Source: Euborellia annulipes
Lineage: Eukaryota > Arthropoda > Insecta > Dermaptera > Anisolabididae
NCBI GenBank assembly: GCA_023213315.1
Contig: JAKCPI010001794.1
Location: 1-64,000 of the forward strand
Length of the DNA: 64,000 bases
Direction: 5' to 3'
Below are positions 59,701-61,670 of the stretch, one piece after another. Positions within the stretch are counted from its first letter, which is position 1, and each line of letters opens with the position of its first letter. The notes beneath the pieces were generated by a model. That model did no database searches, was not told the DNA's origin, and saw only the letters and a program-made list of their open reading frames with translations. The position numbers were made by a program, and so were the translations under genes.

Positions 59701-59923
59701 GCAGGGTATGTTATTAAAATAATTTCTAAATATTTATATATATAAAATTTATATTAAATTTTTTTTTTTGTTAGGGAGAACAATCCCGAGTGATTCGGCA
59801 TTTCCACTTTACTACATGGCCGGATTTTGGTGTACCTTCTCCGCCACAAACACTCGTTAGTTTCGTAAGGGCGTTCCGAGAACGAGTTGGTCCTGATCAA
59901 CGTCCTGTTGTTGTACATTGCAG
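13453..59923 (+). CDS. Ptp10D: Receptor-type protein tyrosine phosphatase, Ptp10D/Ptp4E class (partial gene, 14 exons)
   Basis: Fourteen exons join in a consistent phase series: 13453-13616, 13692-13840, 14089-14233, 17069-17350, 17516-17613, 17721-17915, 17989-18277, 19007-19113, 19223-19333, 21343-21538, 40915-41083, 52712-52970, 59448-59705, 59775-59923. They give about 855 codons. The product is a single-pass membrane receptor: at least six FN3 repeats outside, a valine-rich membrane span, a KRRK stop-transfer, and a cytoplasmic PTP domain that removes phosphate from tyrosines. Motifs seen are [20 protein letters not shown] and VVVHC. Family knowledge: insect Ptp10D/Ptp4E act in axon guidance and tracheal tube control, and are about 1500-2000 residues long. 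The 5' exons (signal peptide, first FN3 repeats) and the P-loop exon are missing from the window. The symbol rests on remembered similarity to Drosophila Ptp10D; the paralogue Ptp4E cannot be excluded. Confidence 0.9.
13692..13840 (+). CDS. Ptp10D: RPTP exon 2: first half of an FN3 repeat
   Basis: The acceptor TTTTTTTTAG ends at 13691 and the donor GTGAGT starts at 13841. With one base carried over, it reads [20 protein letters not shown], then [17 protein letters not shown]. This is the N-terminal half of an FN3 domain, with the usual tryptophan-type B strand replaced by LEFPRPEG. It ends on a codon boundary. It is only 75 bp from the previous exon. Confidence 0.88.
14089..14233 (+). CDS. 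Ptp10D: RPTP exon 3: second half of an FN3 repeat
   Basis: The acceptor TCTTTTAG ends at 14088. The frame reads [20 protein letters not shown], then [18 protein letters not shown], an FN3 C-terminal half. I place the donor at 14234 (GTCAGT), which leaves one base and fits the phase-1 start of the next exon. The reading frame stays open past the donor into AT-rich intron, so the donor is chosen on phase and consensus. Confidence 0.85.
14880..15150 (+). mobile_element. hAT-like MITE (family G) with 8-bp target duplication
   Basis: The termini CAAGGACGGATACA and TGGATCCGCCCTTG are near-perfect inverted repeats. The 8-bp direct repeat ATTGATAT stands at 14872-14879 and 15151-15158, as expected for hAT transposition. 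The interior has G/C runs next to each end and a GTGCGACCAGTCACACCA phrase shared with family H. It is non-coding. Confidence 0.8.
16257..16946. repeat. Foldback element with about 120-bp arms
   Basis: The arms, about 16257-16376 and 16826-16946, share TTTTGATTGACAGATATGGCC and ATTAAATATTC blocks in inverted order. A second inner inverted pair (GTGAATAATAAAAACAACAGAG at about 16477 and 16595) lies inside. A decayed hammerhead-like motif is on the minus strand at about 16366-16424 (CTGATGA, T, GTCC/GGCC, GAAAC). The stretch 16645-16780 resembles the TACGTAACGC MITE family. Confidence 0.65.
17069..17350 (+). CDS. Ptp10D: RPTP exon 4: a complete FN3 repeat
   Basis: The acceptor TTCAACAG ends at 17068 and the donor GTAAGT starts at 17351. 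The 282-bp exon carries a whole FN3 repeat between phase-1 introns, the classic exon shape for an FN3 module. Recognisable segments are [40 protein letters not shown] and [17 protein letters not shown]. An N-glycosylation sequon (NIT) lies in the G-strand region. Confidence 0.92.
17516..17613 (+). CDS. Ptp10D: RPTP exon 5: first half of an FN3 repeat
   Basis: The acceptor TTTTTTCAG ends at 17515 and the donor GTAAGA starts at 17614. It reads [20 protein letters not shown], then [13 protein letters not shown]. The conserved tryptophan of the FN3 B strand is present (EW), and there is a sequon (NAT). It ends on a codon boundary. Confidence 0.9.
17721..17915 (+). CDS. Ptp10D: RPTP exon 6: second half of an FN3 repeat
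   Basis: The acceptor TTTTTCATAG ends at 17720 and the donor GTAAAT starts at 17916. It has 65 codons in phase 0 at both ends. It contains [19 protein letters not shown] and [20 protein letters not shown], an FN3 C-terminal half with two sequons (NAT, NYT). Confidence 0.9.
17989..18277 (+). CDS. Ptp10D: RPTP exon 7: a complete FN3 repeat
   Basis: The acceptor TTTTGATAG ends at 17988 and the donor GTAAGT starts at 18278. It encodes most of one FN3 domain: [20 protein letters not shown], then [20 protein letters not shown] and [15 protein letters not shown]. One base is left over. The segment [15 protein letters not shown] is close to what I recall of Drosophila Ptp10D. Confidence 0.92.
18481..18757. 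repeat. Foldback carrying two opposed hammerhead-like motifs
   Basis: The arms (about 18481-18548 and 18685-18757) are near-perfect inverted copies sharing AGGCTGACGTTTCGGCC and GGCCATCTTCAGAGC. Each arm carries the core CUGAAGA, U, GGCC helix, GAAAC, GUC. A 3-bp stem I (AGC/GCU) encloses it. The arrangement resembles the opposed terminal repeats left by Penelope-like retroelements; that link is inference. Confidence 0.7.
18687..18727 (+). ncRNA. Hammerhead-ribozyme-like motif
   Basis: Core CTGAAGA at 18691-18697, an extra T, then helix II GGCC (18699-18702) with GGCC (18712-18715). GAAA (18716-18719), C-GT-C and stem I AGC (18724-18726) pairing with GCT before the core complete it. The mirrored copy is on the minus strand at 18506-18546. 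Helix III is only two base pairs, so a single copy may cleave poorly. Confidence 0.4.
19007..19113 (+). CDS. Ptp10D: RPTP exon 8: start of the last FN3 repeat
   Basis: The acceptor TTAATTACAG ends at 19006 and the donor GTAAGT starts at 19114. It reads [20 protein letters not shown], then [16 protein letters not shown]. The [11 protein letters not shown] segment is a strongly conserved signature of this receptor class. It ends on a codon boundary. Confidence 0.92.
19223..19333 (+). CDS. Ptp10D: RPTP exon 9: membrane-proximal ectodomain
   Basis: The acceptor TTTCTTTCAG ends at 19222 and the donor GTACAT starts at 19334. It has 37 codons in phase 0. It contains [20 protein letters not shown] and [17 protein letters not shown]. 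This is the middle of the long membrane-proximal FN3-like domain typical of Ptp10D-class receptors. Confidence 0.9.
19334..21342 (+). other. Intron between RPTP exons 9 and 10
   Basis: A 2.0-kb intron with two tRNA-like SINE pieces (about 19500-19580 and 20845-20950, minus strand). Each has GGTTCGAGTCCAGGGAGTGC or a near-match. The pair of segments at about 19395-19455 and 20940-21013 is inverted (GAAAAAGATGG...TTTTTTCAA). An AAT microsatellite lies at about 20741-20774. Confidence 0.55.
20845..20950 (-). mobile_element. tRNA-derived SINE head (family C)
   Basis: On the minus strand it has CCTGGTTCGAGTCCAGGGAG, a good B box within a T-arm-like stem. A second copy is at about 19500-19580. It is not a functional tRNA gene: the cloverleaf cannot be completed. 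Confidence 0.5.
21343..21538 (+). CDS. Ptp10D: RPTP exon 10: end of the membrane-proximal domain
   Basis: The acceptor TTTTTCATGACAG ends at 21342 and the donor GTAAGT starts at 21539. It reads [20 protein letters not shown], then [20 protein letters not shown] and [14 protein letters not shown]. Two cysteines ([11 protein letters not shown]) could pair. One base is left over and joins the transmembrane exon 19.4 kb downstream to make the aspartate of DTDNTT. Confidence 0.92.
22733..23030 (+). repeat. Family H, 5'-truncated copy
   Basis: Begins inside the element at ACTGAAAAACTACATCAGTA and runs to the 3' hairpin. It includes CATGTCGCGAAAAACAC and AATCTCGACATCGAATTTTT. Confidence 0.7.
23417..24060 (-). 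repeat. Family H, near-complete copy
   Basis: Runs in reverse from the ACTTTCTCTTACC end (about 23420) to the GGTGTGATTG/CACACCAG-type hairpin at 23975-24055. It lacks the long (CA)n tract of the 11982 copy. Confidence 0.75.
24803..25772 (+). repeat. Tandem array, about 12 units of 72-88 bp
   Basis: The unit reads TTGTCTTTGAGAGGCTCGGG, GCCCTCAGCGCTCAGG, a poly-A run, CGGAAAAATTTAGAT, poly-A and TTTAATGAAAAT. Unit lengths vary mainly in the poly-A runs and the G tract. One unit (about 25603) lost part of its GC block. The AT half is very constant. Two to three decayed units stand alone at 39050-39200. The reading frame on the minus strand is a by-product of the repeat. Confidence 0.9.
26800..26950 (-). 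mobile_element. SINE family S2 copy
   Basis: Shares CCTATCCCGATTTTCAGCACC, CACTTGGCGTTGCTTAA and TTCTTCTTGCCAG with the copy at 54231, in the same orientation. The poly-T side is decayed. Confidence 0.6.
27194..27443. mobile_element. TA-flanked MITE, third copy (diverged)
   Basis: The ends TGGACCCTGTTAC and GTAACAAGGTCCA match the inverted repeats of the pair at 10998-11501, as does the interior (ATTGTTTCAAATTCTAT). It is more diverged than the pair and so probably older. Confidence 0.7.
27556..27690 (+). mobile_element. SINE family A, partial and diverged
   Basis: Retains GCGGGTTCGGATCCCAGACA and the GTCCGATACCAAATGG half of the hairpin. The A-box end and the tail are lost. Confidence 0.55.
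29342..29662. mobile_element. MITE with CAG-type inverted ends
   Basis: The ends are CAGCGTTTTCCAAACTGTGAGG and its near-complement (GGAAACCACTG at 29651-29661). Such CAG...AAACT termini are typical of hAT-derived MITEs. No convincing 8-bp duplication could be read. The interior is AT-rich and non-coding. Confidence 0.55.
30090..30281 (+). promoter_or_regulatory. Promoter-like block followed by an exon-like segment
   Basis: TATACAAA (30090-30097) lies 33 bp before the A of an initiator-like TCAGTC (30121-30126), the spacing of an arthropod TATA/Inr core promoter. A CG-rich stretch (GGCCGGACGGCAGGCGCGCG) and a non-coding segment follow, ending TTAAAG with the donor-like GTAATT at 30282. It could start a short RPTP transcript or be the promoter of a solo LTR. 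Not proven. Confidence 0.35.
30495..30737 (-). mobile_element. SINE family A copy
   Basis: Has poly-T, CACTCACACTTTTTTCTCATT, TTTTCGACAACC, ATTTAAGCCATTT and GGATCCGAACCC, then the tRNA-like head ending CCAAGCCTGAGGGC. The second half of the internal hairpin is deleted here. Confidence 0.75.
31388..31470 (-). repeat. Family H fragment
   Basis: The TTTTTACTTTCTCTTG end is joined directly to GAGCTAGGAGGTTGAAATTT, an internal deletion. Confidence 0.55.
31549..32402. repeat. Foldback with about 240-bp arms and opposed hammerhead-like motifs
   Basis: The arms, about 31671-31935 and 32160-32402, share AAGACTACACT, GCTTGACAGCA, CTAAGGGAGCTAG and TAGGAAAATTT blocks in inverted order. A minus-strand hammerhead-like motif lies at 31550-31595 (core CCGAGGA, helix GGCUUU/AAAGCC, GAAAC). 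A plus-strand relative lies in the spacer at 32021-32063. Confidence 0.6.
32021..32063 (+). ncRNA. Hammerhead-like motif with decayed core
   Basis: Stem I CAGCT (32021-32025) pairs perfectly with AGCTG (32059-32063), and helix II GGTTC pairs with GAACC. The core is mutated: CCGTGGA for CTGANGA, and GATA for GAAA. It shows the fold after loss of the catalytic bases. Confidence 0.35.
32618..32700 (-). repeat. Family H 3' end fragment
   Basis: Has ACTTTCCCTTACCTATATATG, then GAAAGTATTGCGATCATGCC and AAAATTCCATGTCAAGATTT. Confidence 0.6.
33025..33295. mobile_element. Small inverted-end element (CATGGGCGTA type)
   Basis: The ends ACATGGGCGTACCC and GGGTACGCCCATG are inverted, each next to a G run. 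Similar short ends occur at 62343 and 63656. The interior has no frame. Confidence 0.5.
33418..33659 (-). mobile_element. SINE family A copy
   Basis: A poly-T and C run, ACAGTCTTTTCGGCAACTCAA, and a degenerate hairpin. The tRNA-like head ends CCAAGGCCCGAGGGCG. The phrase ACTAACCACT is duplicated in the head. Confidence 0.7.
34597..34850. repeat. Foldback carrying two opposed hammerhead-like motifs
   Basis: The arms (about 34597-34690 and 34765-34850) share AGACGTTTCGG-type and TTTTTAAG...TCATTG blocks in inverted order. On the minus strand: CUGAAGA, U, GGcAACC/GGUUaCC helix, GAAAC, GUC. The plus-strand arm (about 34803-34845) has a damaged core (CCGAAGA, GAAACGCC). Confidence 0.6.
35978..36125 (-). 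mobile_element. SINE family A/B relative
   Basis: Poly-T (35980-36006), TTTTCGGCATATTAGGCCATT, a degenerate hairpin (ATCATTTGATATCCAAATGAT), then TGTCTGGAGTCC. The head is lost. Confidence 0.5.
36223..36510. mobile_element. MITE of the TACGTAACGC family, copy 1
   Basis: The ends GGCGTACAAGTATTTCGTAA and its complement (GTAATACTTGTACGC) are inverted repeats of about 30 bp. The interior repeats GCGTTACGTAAC, ACGTTACGG and G runs. It is non-coding despite a short frame. Confidence 0.75.
36511..37740. other. Intronic DNA with minor repeat remnants
   Basis: A degenerate SINE piece lies at about 36825-36955 (ATACCAAATGGTATAAATGA, ATGCCGAAAAGACT). A family H 3' hairpin lies at 37230-37282 (ACTTTCTCT, AT loop, AAGAGAGAGT). 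Nothing else was recognised. Confidence 0.45.
37745..37792 (-). ncRNA. Hammerhead-ribozyme-like motif, best copy
   Basis: Read on the minus strand: stem I AUUGAGCU (37785-37792) pairs over eight contiguous positions, one of them G-U, with AGCUUAAU (37745-37752). The core CUGAGGA is at 37778-37784, then an extra U (37777). Helix II GGUCUC/GAGACC has a GACC loop, followed by GAAA (37757-37760), C-GU and U at the expected cleavage position (37753). CUGANGA and GAAA are the invariant hammerhead segments. Departures are the extra U before helix II and a two-base-pair helix III. Confidence 0.5.
37905..37957 (+). ncRNA. Hammerhead-like motif with one core change
   Basis: Stem I is CCCATAAGCT (37905-37914) against AGCTTAATGGG (37947-37957), about 10 bp with one bulged base. 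Core CTGAGGA, extra T and perfect GGTCTC/GAGACC helix II follow. The GAAA segment reads AAAA (37939-37942), which should abolish cleavage. Confidence 0.45.
38082..38215 (-). mobile_element. SINE relative, degenerate
   Basis: Has GGTCTTTTTCGGTATCTAAGG, CCATTTAGTC and a weak hairpin, then GGTGGGAAACAAACCCGG in place of the B box. Confidence 0.4.
38756..39035. mobile_element. MITE of the TACGTAACGC family, copy 2
   Basis: The ends GGGAGC...ATTACGTAACGC and GCGTTAAGTAATACTTGTAC...GCTCCC match the copy at 36223. It carries long G runs (about 38970-38990). Confidence 0.75.
39050..39200 (+). repeat. Dispersed units of the 24803 tandem repeat
   Basis: Contains CTCGGGGCTCAG, CGGAAAAATAAAATGAAAAT, TTTAGAGCGCCCGGGCC and GAAAATTTGTCTTTGATAGG, i.e. 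two to three decayed units. Confidence 0.6.
39224..39649 (+). CDS. Unrecognised 141-codon reading frame (doubtful)
   Basis: The longest frame outside the phosphatase exons apart from exon 4. It includes [19 protein letters not shown] and [18 protein letters not shown]. It matches no family I know and begins within a repeat-like G run. No splice or promoter context supports it, and overlapping frames on both strands are also open. Most likely chance. Confidence 0.12.
   Translation: MCMFGQGEGGALLKKNRLPTVSVHPWVGPNGYTLSKEDPLSIVSVGYLLFIKERAWGKVLLGDCRGMQLGDLALHIFQVSAIYPYISCHTFLKFQIINCFQLKEYTNACLILTFIFLRVLTTPRFTQRDERDVCLHTNCTR
39640..40030. promoter_or_regulatory. GC/CpG-rich island with a CRE palindrome
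   Basis: The block is much richer in G, C and CpG than the surrounding intron. It contains TGACGTCA (39860-39867), a perfect CREB/ATF site, and GCCGGCGC. It lies about 0.9 kb before the transmembrane exon. An internal promoter or enhancer is possible. It has no second copy in the window, so it does not look like one of the repeats here. Confidence 0.35.
40915..41083 (+). CDS. Ptp10D: RPTP exon 11: transmembrane and juxtamembrane region
   Basis: The acceptor TTGTTTTCAG ends at 40914 and the donor GTGAGT starts at 41084. After DTDNTT comes a 22-residue hydrophobic span (40932-40997). It begins with seven valines and continues [15 protein letters not shown]. The basic KRRK stop-transfer follows. 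The cytoplasmic linker ends [14 protein letters not shown], a conserved stretch before the phosphatase domain. Phase is 2 at the 3' end. A SINE begins about 20 bp after the donor. Confidence 0.92.
41105..41370 (-). mobile_element. SINE family A copy just inside an intron
   Basis: Poly-T then CACACACATTCACACACTC, TTTTCGGCAACTTAGGCCATT and the hairpin (ATTTAAGCCATTTGG with one mismatch). The B box reads GGTTGGAACCC and the head ends CCAACCCCGTAGGC. It starts about 20 bp after the donor of the transmembrane exon. Confidence 0.8.
42117..42300 (+). mobile_element. SINE family A, diverged copy
   Basis: Has GTAGGTTCGGATCCCAGGCA, a degenerate hairpin (ATCAATTAGATACCGATTGGT) and GATGCCGAAAAAGACTTTAA. 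The A-box end is lost. Confidence 0.6.
42468..42562 (+). repeat. Family H 3' end fragment
   Basis: AAAACGTGAAGCTCCATC, AAATCTCGACATCGAATTT and the terminal hairpin ending AAGAGAAAGTAAAAAT. Confidence 0.65.
44534..45105 (-). repeat. Family H, near-complete copy
   Basis: The 3' hairpin (44536-44592) and 5' hairpin (about 45015-45100) are both present. The interior contains GGAGAAATGGTTGCCATGGT. An internal deletion shortens it near 44790. Confidence 0.75.
45296..45560. repeat. Foldback carrying two opposed hammerhead-like motifs
   Basis: The arms (about 45299-45420 and 45450-45560) share CCTTCGTTCTCTCTCTCACC, ATATTTCGGCTCCTATACAG and GCACTGAAGATGGC-type blocks in inverted order. Confidence 0.75.
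45340..45392 (-). ncRNA. Hammerhead-ribozyme-like motif
   Basis: Minus strand: stem I UGCA pairs with UGCA (45344-45347 and 45382-45385) with further pairs beyond one mismatch. The core is CUGAAGA, then the extra U. Helix II GGCaCCU/AGGaGCC precedes GAAA and U-AU-U. Stem I and helix II differ in sequence from the 37745 copy but still pair. The plus-strand arm keeps CTGAAGA and GAAA. Confidence 0.45.
45599..45835 (+). mobile_element. Complete SINE family A copy with target duplication
   Basis: Flanked by AAATGGTGGCTG (45587-45598 and 45836-45847). Its head carries GGTAGCGTGCCTACC and GGGTTCGGACCCC. The hairpin is partly lost. The tail is GTTGCCGAAAAGACTGTGTG then poly-A. Confidence 0.85.
47307..47520. 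mobile_element. Small inverted-end element (about 60-bp arms)
   Basis: The ends ACAGTGAGGGACAATATTAA and its near-complement (TTAATATTGACCCTCAATGT) continue inward through AAGCGTTTTCTACTTGTGA and CAATG. The spacer is about 85 bp of AT-rich DNA. It is non-coding. Confidence 0.75.
47642..48262 (+). repeat. Family H copy with a shortened 5' hairpin
   Basis: The 5' hairpin has lost its middle: CACAGCACACATCTTTTTGT runs straight into GCTTGTCACACCAG. The remainder, through the 3' hairpin at about 48205-48260, is complete. Confidence 0.75.
48937..49822 (-). repeat. Family H copy with an internal triplication
   Basis: The 3' and 5' hairpins are at the outer ends. Between about 49200 and 49640 a segment of about 147 bp is present three times in tandem. 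Each has TTTTCTCAAAATTGGCTTCA, AAATCAACTATTTTT, ATGCTCTTTAA and GAAGTACACTTTA or a near-match. This is not seen in other copies. Confidence 0.75.
50535..51259. repeat. Inverted-end element with an internal palindrome
   Basis: The outer arms, about 50535-50590 and 51203-51259, share CAGGGGCAGGTGGATG-type and AATAAAAATTTTATTTAA blocks in inverted order. Inside is a stem of about 23 bp at about 50637-50690 (GCTTAGATTGATACATATCG and its complement). A weak hammerhead-like phrase (CTGAGGA, T, GGGAA/TTCCC) is on the minus strand near 50600-50630. Confidence 0.65.
51268..51390 (-). repeat. Family H 3' end fragment
   Basis: GCTTTCTCTTGTAATATATAG, then GAAAGTATTTCGATCATGTC and ATTCGATGTCGAAATTTTGA. 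Confidence 0.6.
51861..52156 (+). mobile_element. hAT-like MITE (family G) copy
   Basis: Aligns along its length with the 14880 copy: GGTGGATACAAGG, G run, GGTAATTACCCCCCC, TTAATACTTAAAAATTTG and GTGCTGTGCGATGAGTCAC, then GGATTCGCCCTT. The flanks GTGTTCATAG and GTGTTCCATAG look like a target duplication with one change. Confidence 0.7.
52712..52970 (+). CDS. Ptp10D: RPTP exon 12: start of the phosphatase domain, with three frame-breaking insertions
   Basis: The acceptor (poly-T then TTTAG) ends at 52711 and the donor GTAACT starts at 52971. The exon encodes the N-terminal PTP region: [14 protein letters not shown], then [19 protein letters not shown], the substrate-recognition block [15 protein letters not shown] (52864-52908), and the DYINANY region. 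Three extra bases break the frame: a T in 52766-52768, a T at 52927 (creating a TGA at 52927-52929) and an A in 52957-52960. Together they add 3 bp, so the exon is 259 bp where 256 is expected, and the downstream frame is restored. Flanking exons are intact, so assembly or sequencing error is the likeliest cause. Confidence 0.9.
54231..54434 (-). mobile_element. SINE family S2 inserted in family H
   Basis: Poly-T (poly-A on the minus strand) at the left. The body has CGATGGCTTCCGGCGGGCG, CCTATCCCGATTTTCAGCACC, TTAGCGTTGCTTAACAACA and CTTCTTGCCAG. TTGAATT occurs on both sides, within a longer decayed duplication (ATTTTGAATT / ACATCTTGAATT). The minus-strand phrase around GTTAAGCAACGCTAAGG is loosely like the 5S rRNA internal promoter; that origin is a guess. 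Confidence 0.65.
54450..54668. mobile_element. Tc1/mariner-like MITE inserted at a TA
   Basis: The 36-bp inverted ends begin CAGTGGGCGCCACAAGTGCC (left) and CAGTGGGAGCCACAAGTGCC (right, complement) with three differences. TA stands at 54448-54449 and 54669-54670. The 219-bp interior is non-coding. Confidence 0.8.
55335..57262. repeat. Block with repeated AAGGTTCAAACCAGGCGTTCG modules and inverted ends
   Basis: The outer inverted pair, about 55352-55381 and 57229-57258, shares ACCCGAGTCGAAATCGAACG. Between 56830 and 57260, modules such as GGTTCAAACCAGGCGTTC, CAAGTACTGGTTTGAA and CTTCTAATTCTCCTGGTAG recur four to six times in both orientations. Spacers are of about 30-110 bp. A family H 3' fragment (55920-56025) and a foldback lie inside. 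Confidence 0.6.
55700..55882. repeat. Foldback with about 70-bp arms
   Basis: The arms AGGTATGCTTGTTTTTTGGC, AATGAGAAAAATAACTTTTA and GAGTGTTTTCTTCAAATATT are repeated inverted with very few changes. The 40-bp loop holds CTGATGA and is followed by CATCGAAATATTTG. This is like the GAAAUAUUUG side of the 45340 hammerhead-like motif, but without a convincing helix II. Confidence 0.75.
57393..57642 (-). mobile_element. hAT-like MITE (family G) copy
   Basis: The ends CAGTGGCGGATCCAGAGG and ATTCGCCCTTG are inverted repeats. The flanks TCTCTCTAGG on both sides look like the target duplication, blurred by the CT repeat. The interior matches the 14880 copy, including GACTGGTCGCACAGCACACA. Confidence 0.75.
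57646..57770 (+). mobile_element. tRNA-derived SINE (family B) copy
   Basis: GGTTTCGATTCCAATCGCATG as B-box region, a GCGATCAATTGAACG tail and GAAAAAGACCTTAAAC end, sharing its 3' end with the copy at 58146. Confidence 0.5.
58146..58330 (+). mobile_element. tRNA-derived SINE (family B) copy
   Basis: A-box-like TAGCCCAGTGATAGAG, then GGGTTTCGCAACCC, ATTTATTTCATTTGAAGGGG and a 3' end GATGCCGAAAAAGACCTTAAA. A 3' fragment recurs at 59222-59312. Confidence 0.6.
58346..58700 (+). repeat. Family H copy with internal deletion
   Basis: An intact 5' hairpin (58347-58434) and the ATGGCAACCATTTCTTCT segment join directly to CCAAACACAGACAGACCATG, skipping the middle of the element. The 3' hairpin is shortened. 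Confidence 0.75.
59448..59705 (+). CDS. Ptp10D: RPTP exon 13: phosphatase domain, central part
   Basis: The acceptor TTTTCTAG ends at 59447 and the donor GTATGT starts at 59706. It has 86 codons in phase 0. It reads [20 protein letters not shown], then [20 protein letters not shown] and [15 protein letters not shown]. The TQGPL and FWKMCWE motifs are general classical-PTP signatures. The frame is intact, unlike exon 12. Confidence 0.93.
59775..59923 (+). CDS. Ptp10D: RPTP exon 14: WPD loop and catalytic cysteine
   Basis: The acceptor TTTGTTAG ends at 59774 and the donor GTAGGG starts at 59924. It contains [16 protein letters not shown], whose WPD general-acid aspartate is codon 59823-59825. 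It ends [12 protein letters not shown], where the cysteine at 59919-59921 is the expected nucleophile of the HCSAGVGRSG loop. Two bases (AG) remain and should form the following serine. The rest of the P-loop is on the next exon, which I do not find before 64000. Confidence 0.93.
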
Positions 59924-61021
59924 GTAGGGTTAAATACAATTACTTTCTCTAAATTCGCATAAAGGAAACAGGATGTCCATAAAAGTCCTTGTTTTAATAT
60001 TAAATTTTAATAAACGACACTTGAAAACTTGACAGGACTAAAAACAAATTAATTAATTTTTGAAAAGGATAGAAAACAATCATGATTATTACTTTTCTTC
60101 TCTTACATTTCACAAAATATTTGAAAGTTAAAGCATTTTTATTTTGCCAATACACACACTTAGAGAGCACCTCTGCCAATTTCCCTTTGATTACGCTATC
60201 GAGAGCAGGGTCGTTCAAAACCCTTTGGCACGCACCCCGTGCAAAAAAAAATTTGGCGCCCCCCCCCCTTCTCCTAACCTAATCTGCCCTCAATAATTGT
60301 TTTATTTGAAGGCACAAAATGTACTCAATATGAGGTTTTTTCGTTAAAATATAGGGAAATAAATCCAAATGTAATGTAAATGTATTTATAGATTGGGCAA
60401 CTGATTTACTTGACTGGCCGGTTTATTAAAAATTAAACCGTAAAGTAAATAAAAGTATTATTGTTGTAGTATGTAGTATTATTTTTAGGAACTGACCGAA
60501 GTTTCGGTATCGGTTTCGGCCAAAAACCAGCCGAAACCTGAGTTTGAAAAGATGGGATGAGACTCGTATACTAAAAAAAGGGGGTCAAATGATTTTTGCA
60601 AGAGGGAAAAATGGAGTGATTGTTTGGTTCACGAGGGAAAATTTATATGAAAATGATATGAATTTTGTATAGAGAAAAAGTTTAAAACAAGTTTCGGATT
60701 GGGCCGAAACTAAGATTGAAGCCAAAATTCGGTTGGGTTTCGGCTGAAAATCTTGTTTCGGTCGGACCCTAATTATTTGGTTTATTCGATTTTATCACTA
60801 GGCATATTGACAGTGATTTTTTAAATGTCTTTTTCTCCTCCGTGCTACTTCCCTGATTCCCACCTCCCCCCCCCCCCGGACGAAAAGACTCTGATTGGGA
60901 GTGAAAATTGAAGATTTTAAATTATTTGGAATCGTTTTAAAGGGAAAATGTCTTTTTGGATGTAAATTCAATTTTTTCCCCTGTGACTTGTCATCCAAAA
61001 TAGAGAGTGTTAAAAACCTAA

Positions 61022-61266
61022 GTTCACACACACATTCACACACATACACACAGTCTTTTCGGCAACTTAGGCCATATAAGACTTAAGACGATAACCGTTA
61101 TTATGAAAATATATATATTGGGGTCCAAACATTCTTATTTAAGCCATTTTGTATCCAAATGGCTTAAATAAAATCATAGGACTGCCTGGGATCCGAACCC
61201 TTGACCCTTGGTTTAATAGTTAATATCAACAAAATGGTATTCCCAACTTATTGTTAGGCCCGTGGT
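61022..61266 (-). mobile_element. SINE family A copy, head rearranged
   Basis: CACACACATTCACACACAT, CAGTCTTTTCGGCAACTTAG, and the hairpin ATTTAAGCCATTTTG with its complement. GGATCCGAACCC is also present. The A-box part is replaced by unrelated AT-rich sequence before GGCCCGTGG. Confidence 0.7.
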
Positions 61267-61670
61267 TTCTAACTAGGTAATAAAAAAAAAAAATAAATAA
61301 CGTTTAAATTTTACTTTTTGATCATACTTTTTTTTTTTAAACAGGAAATATTTGTAAATGAACTTATTCTAAATTTATTTAAAACAACAAAGCTGGTCTT
61401 TTAATCTCCACACGATGTTTATTTATTTCATAGCGCCCTACCTACCGGAATCCTAGTTTATTTATCCCAAGATCTTTTCAGCTCTTGGTCCCATGATATT
61501 TTTAGAGGTCATTTCACTTCCTTATTCTGTGGAATAACAACGGAAATAACTGACCGAACTATTATATATTTTTCTTATTTAAACTTTTGATAAGTTAAAG
61601 TTTTTTCTAGTCAGCCGTAACATTCAAATTAGGCTTATTTTAATTTATATGGAACTTAAAAAATAAGGTA

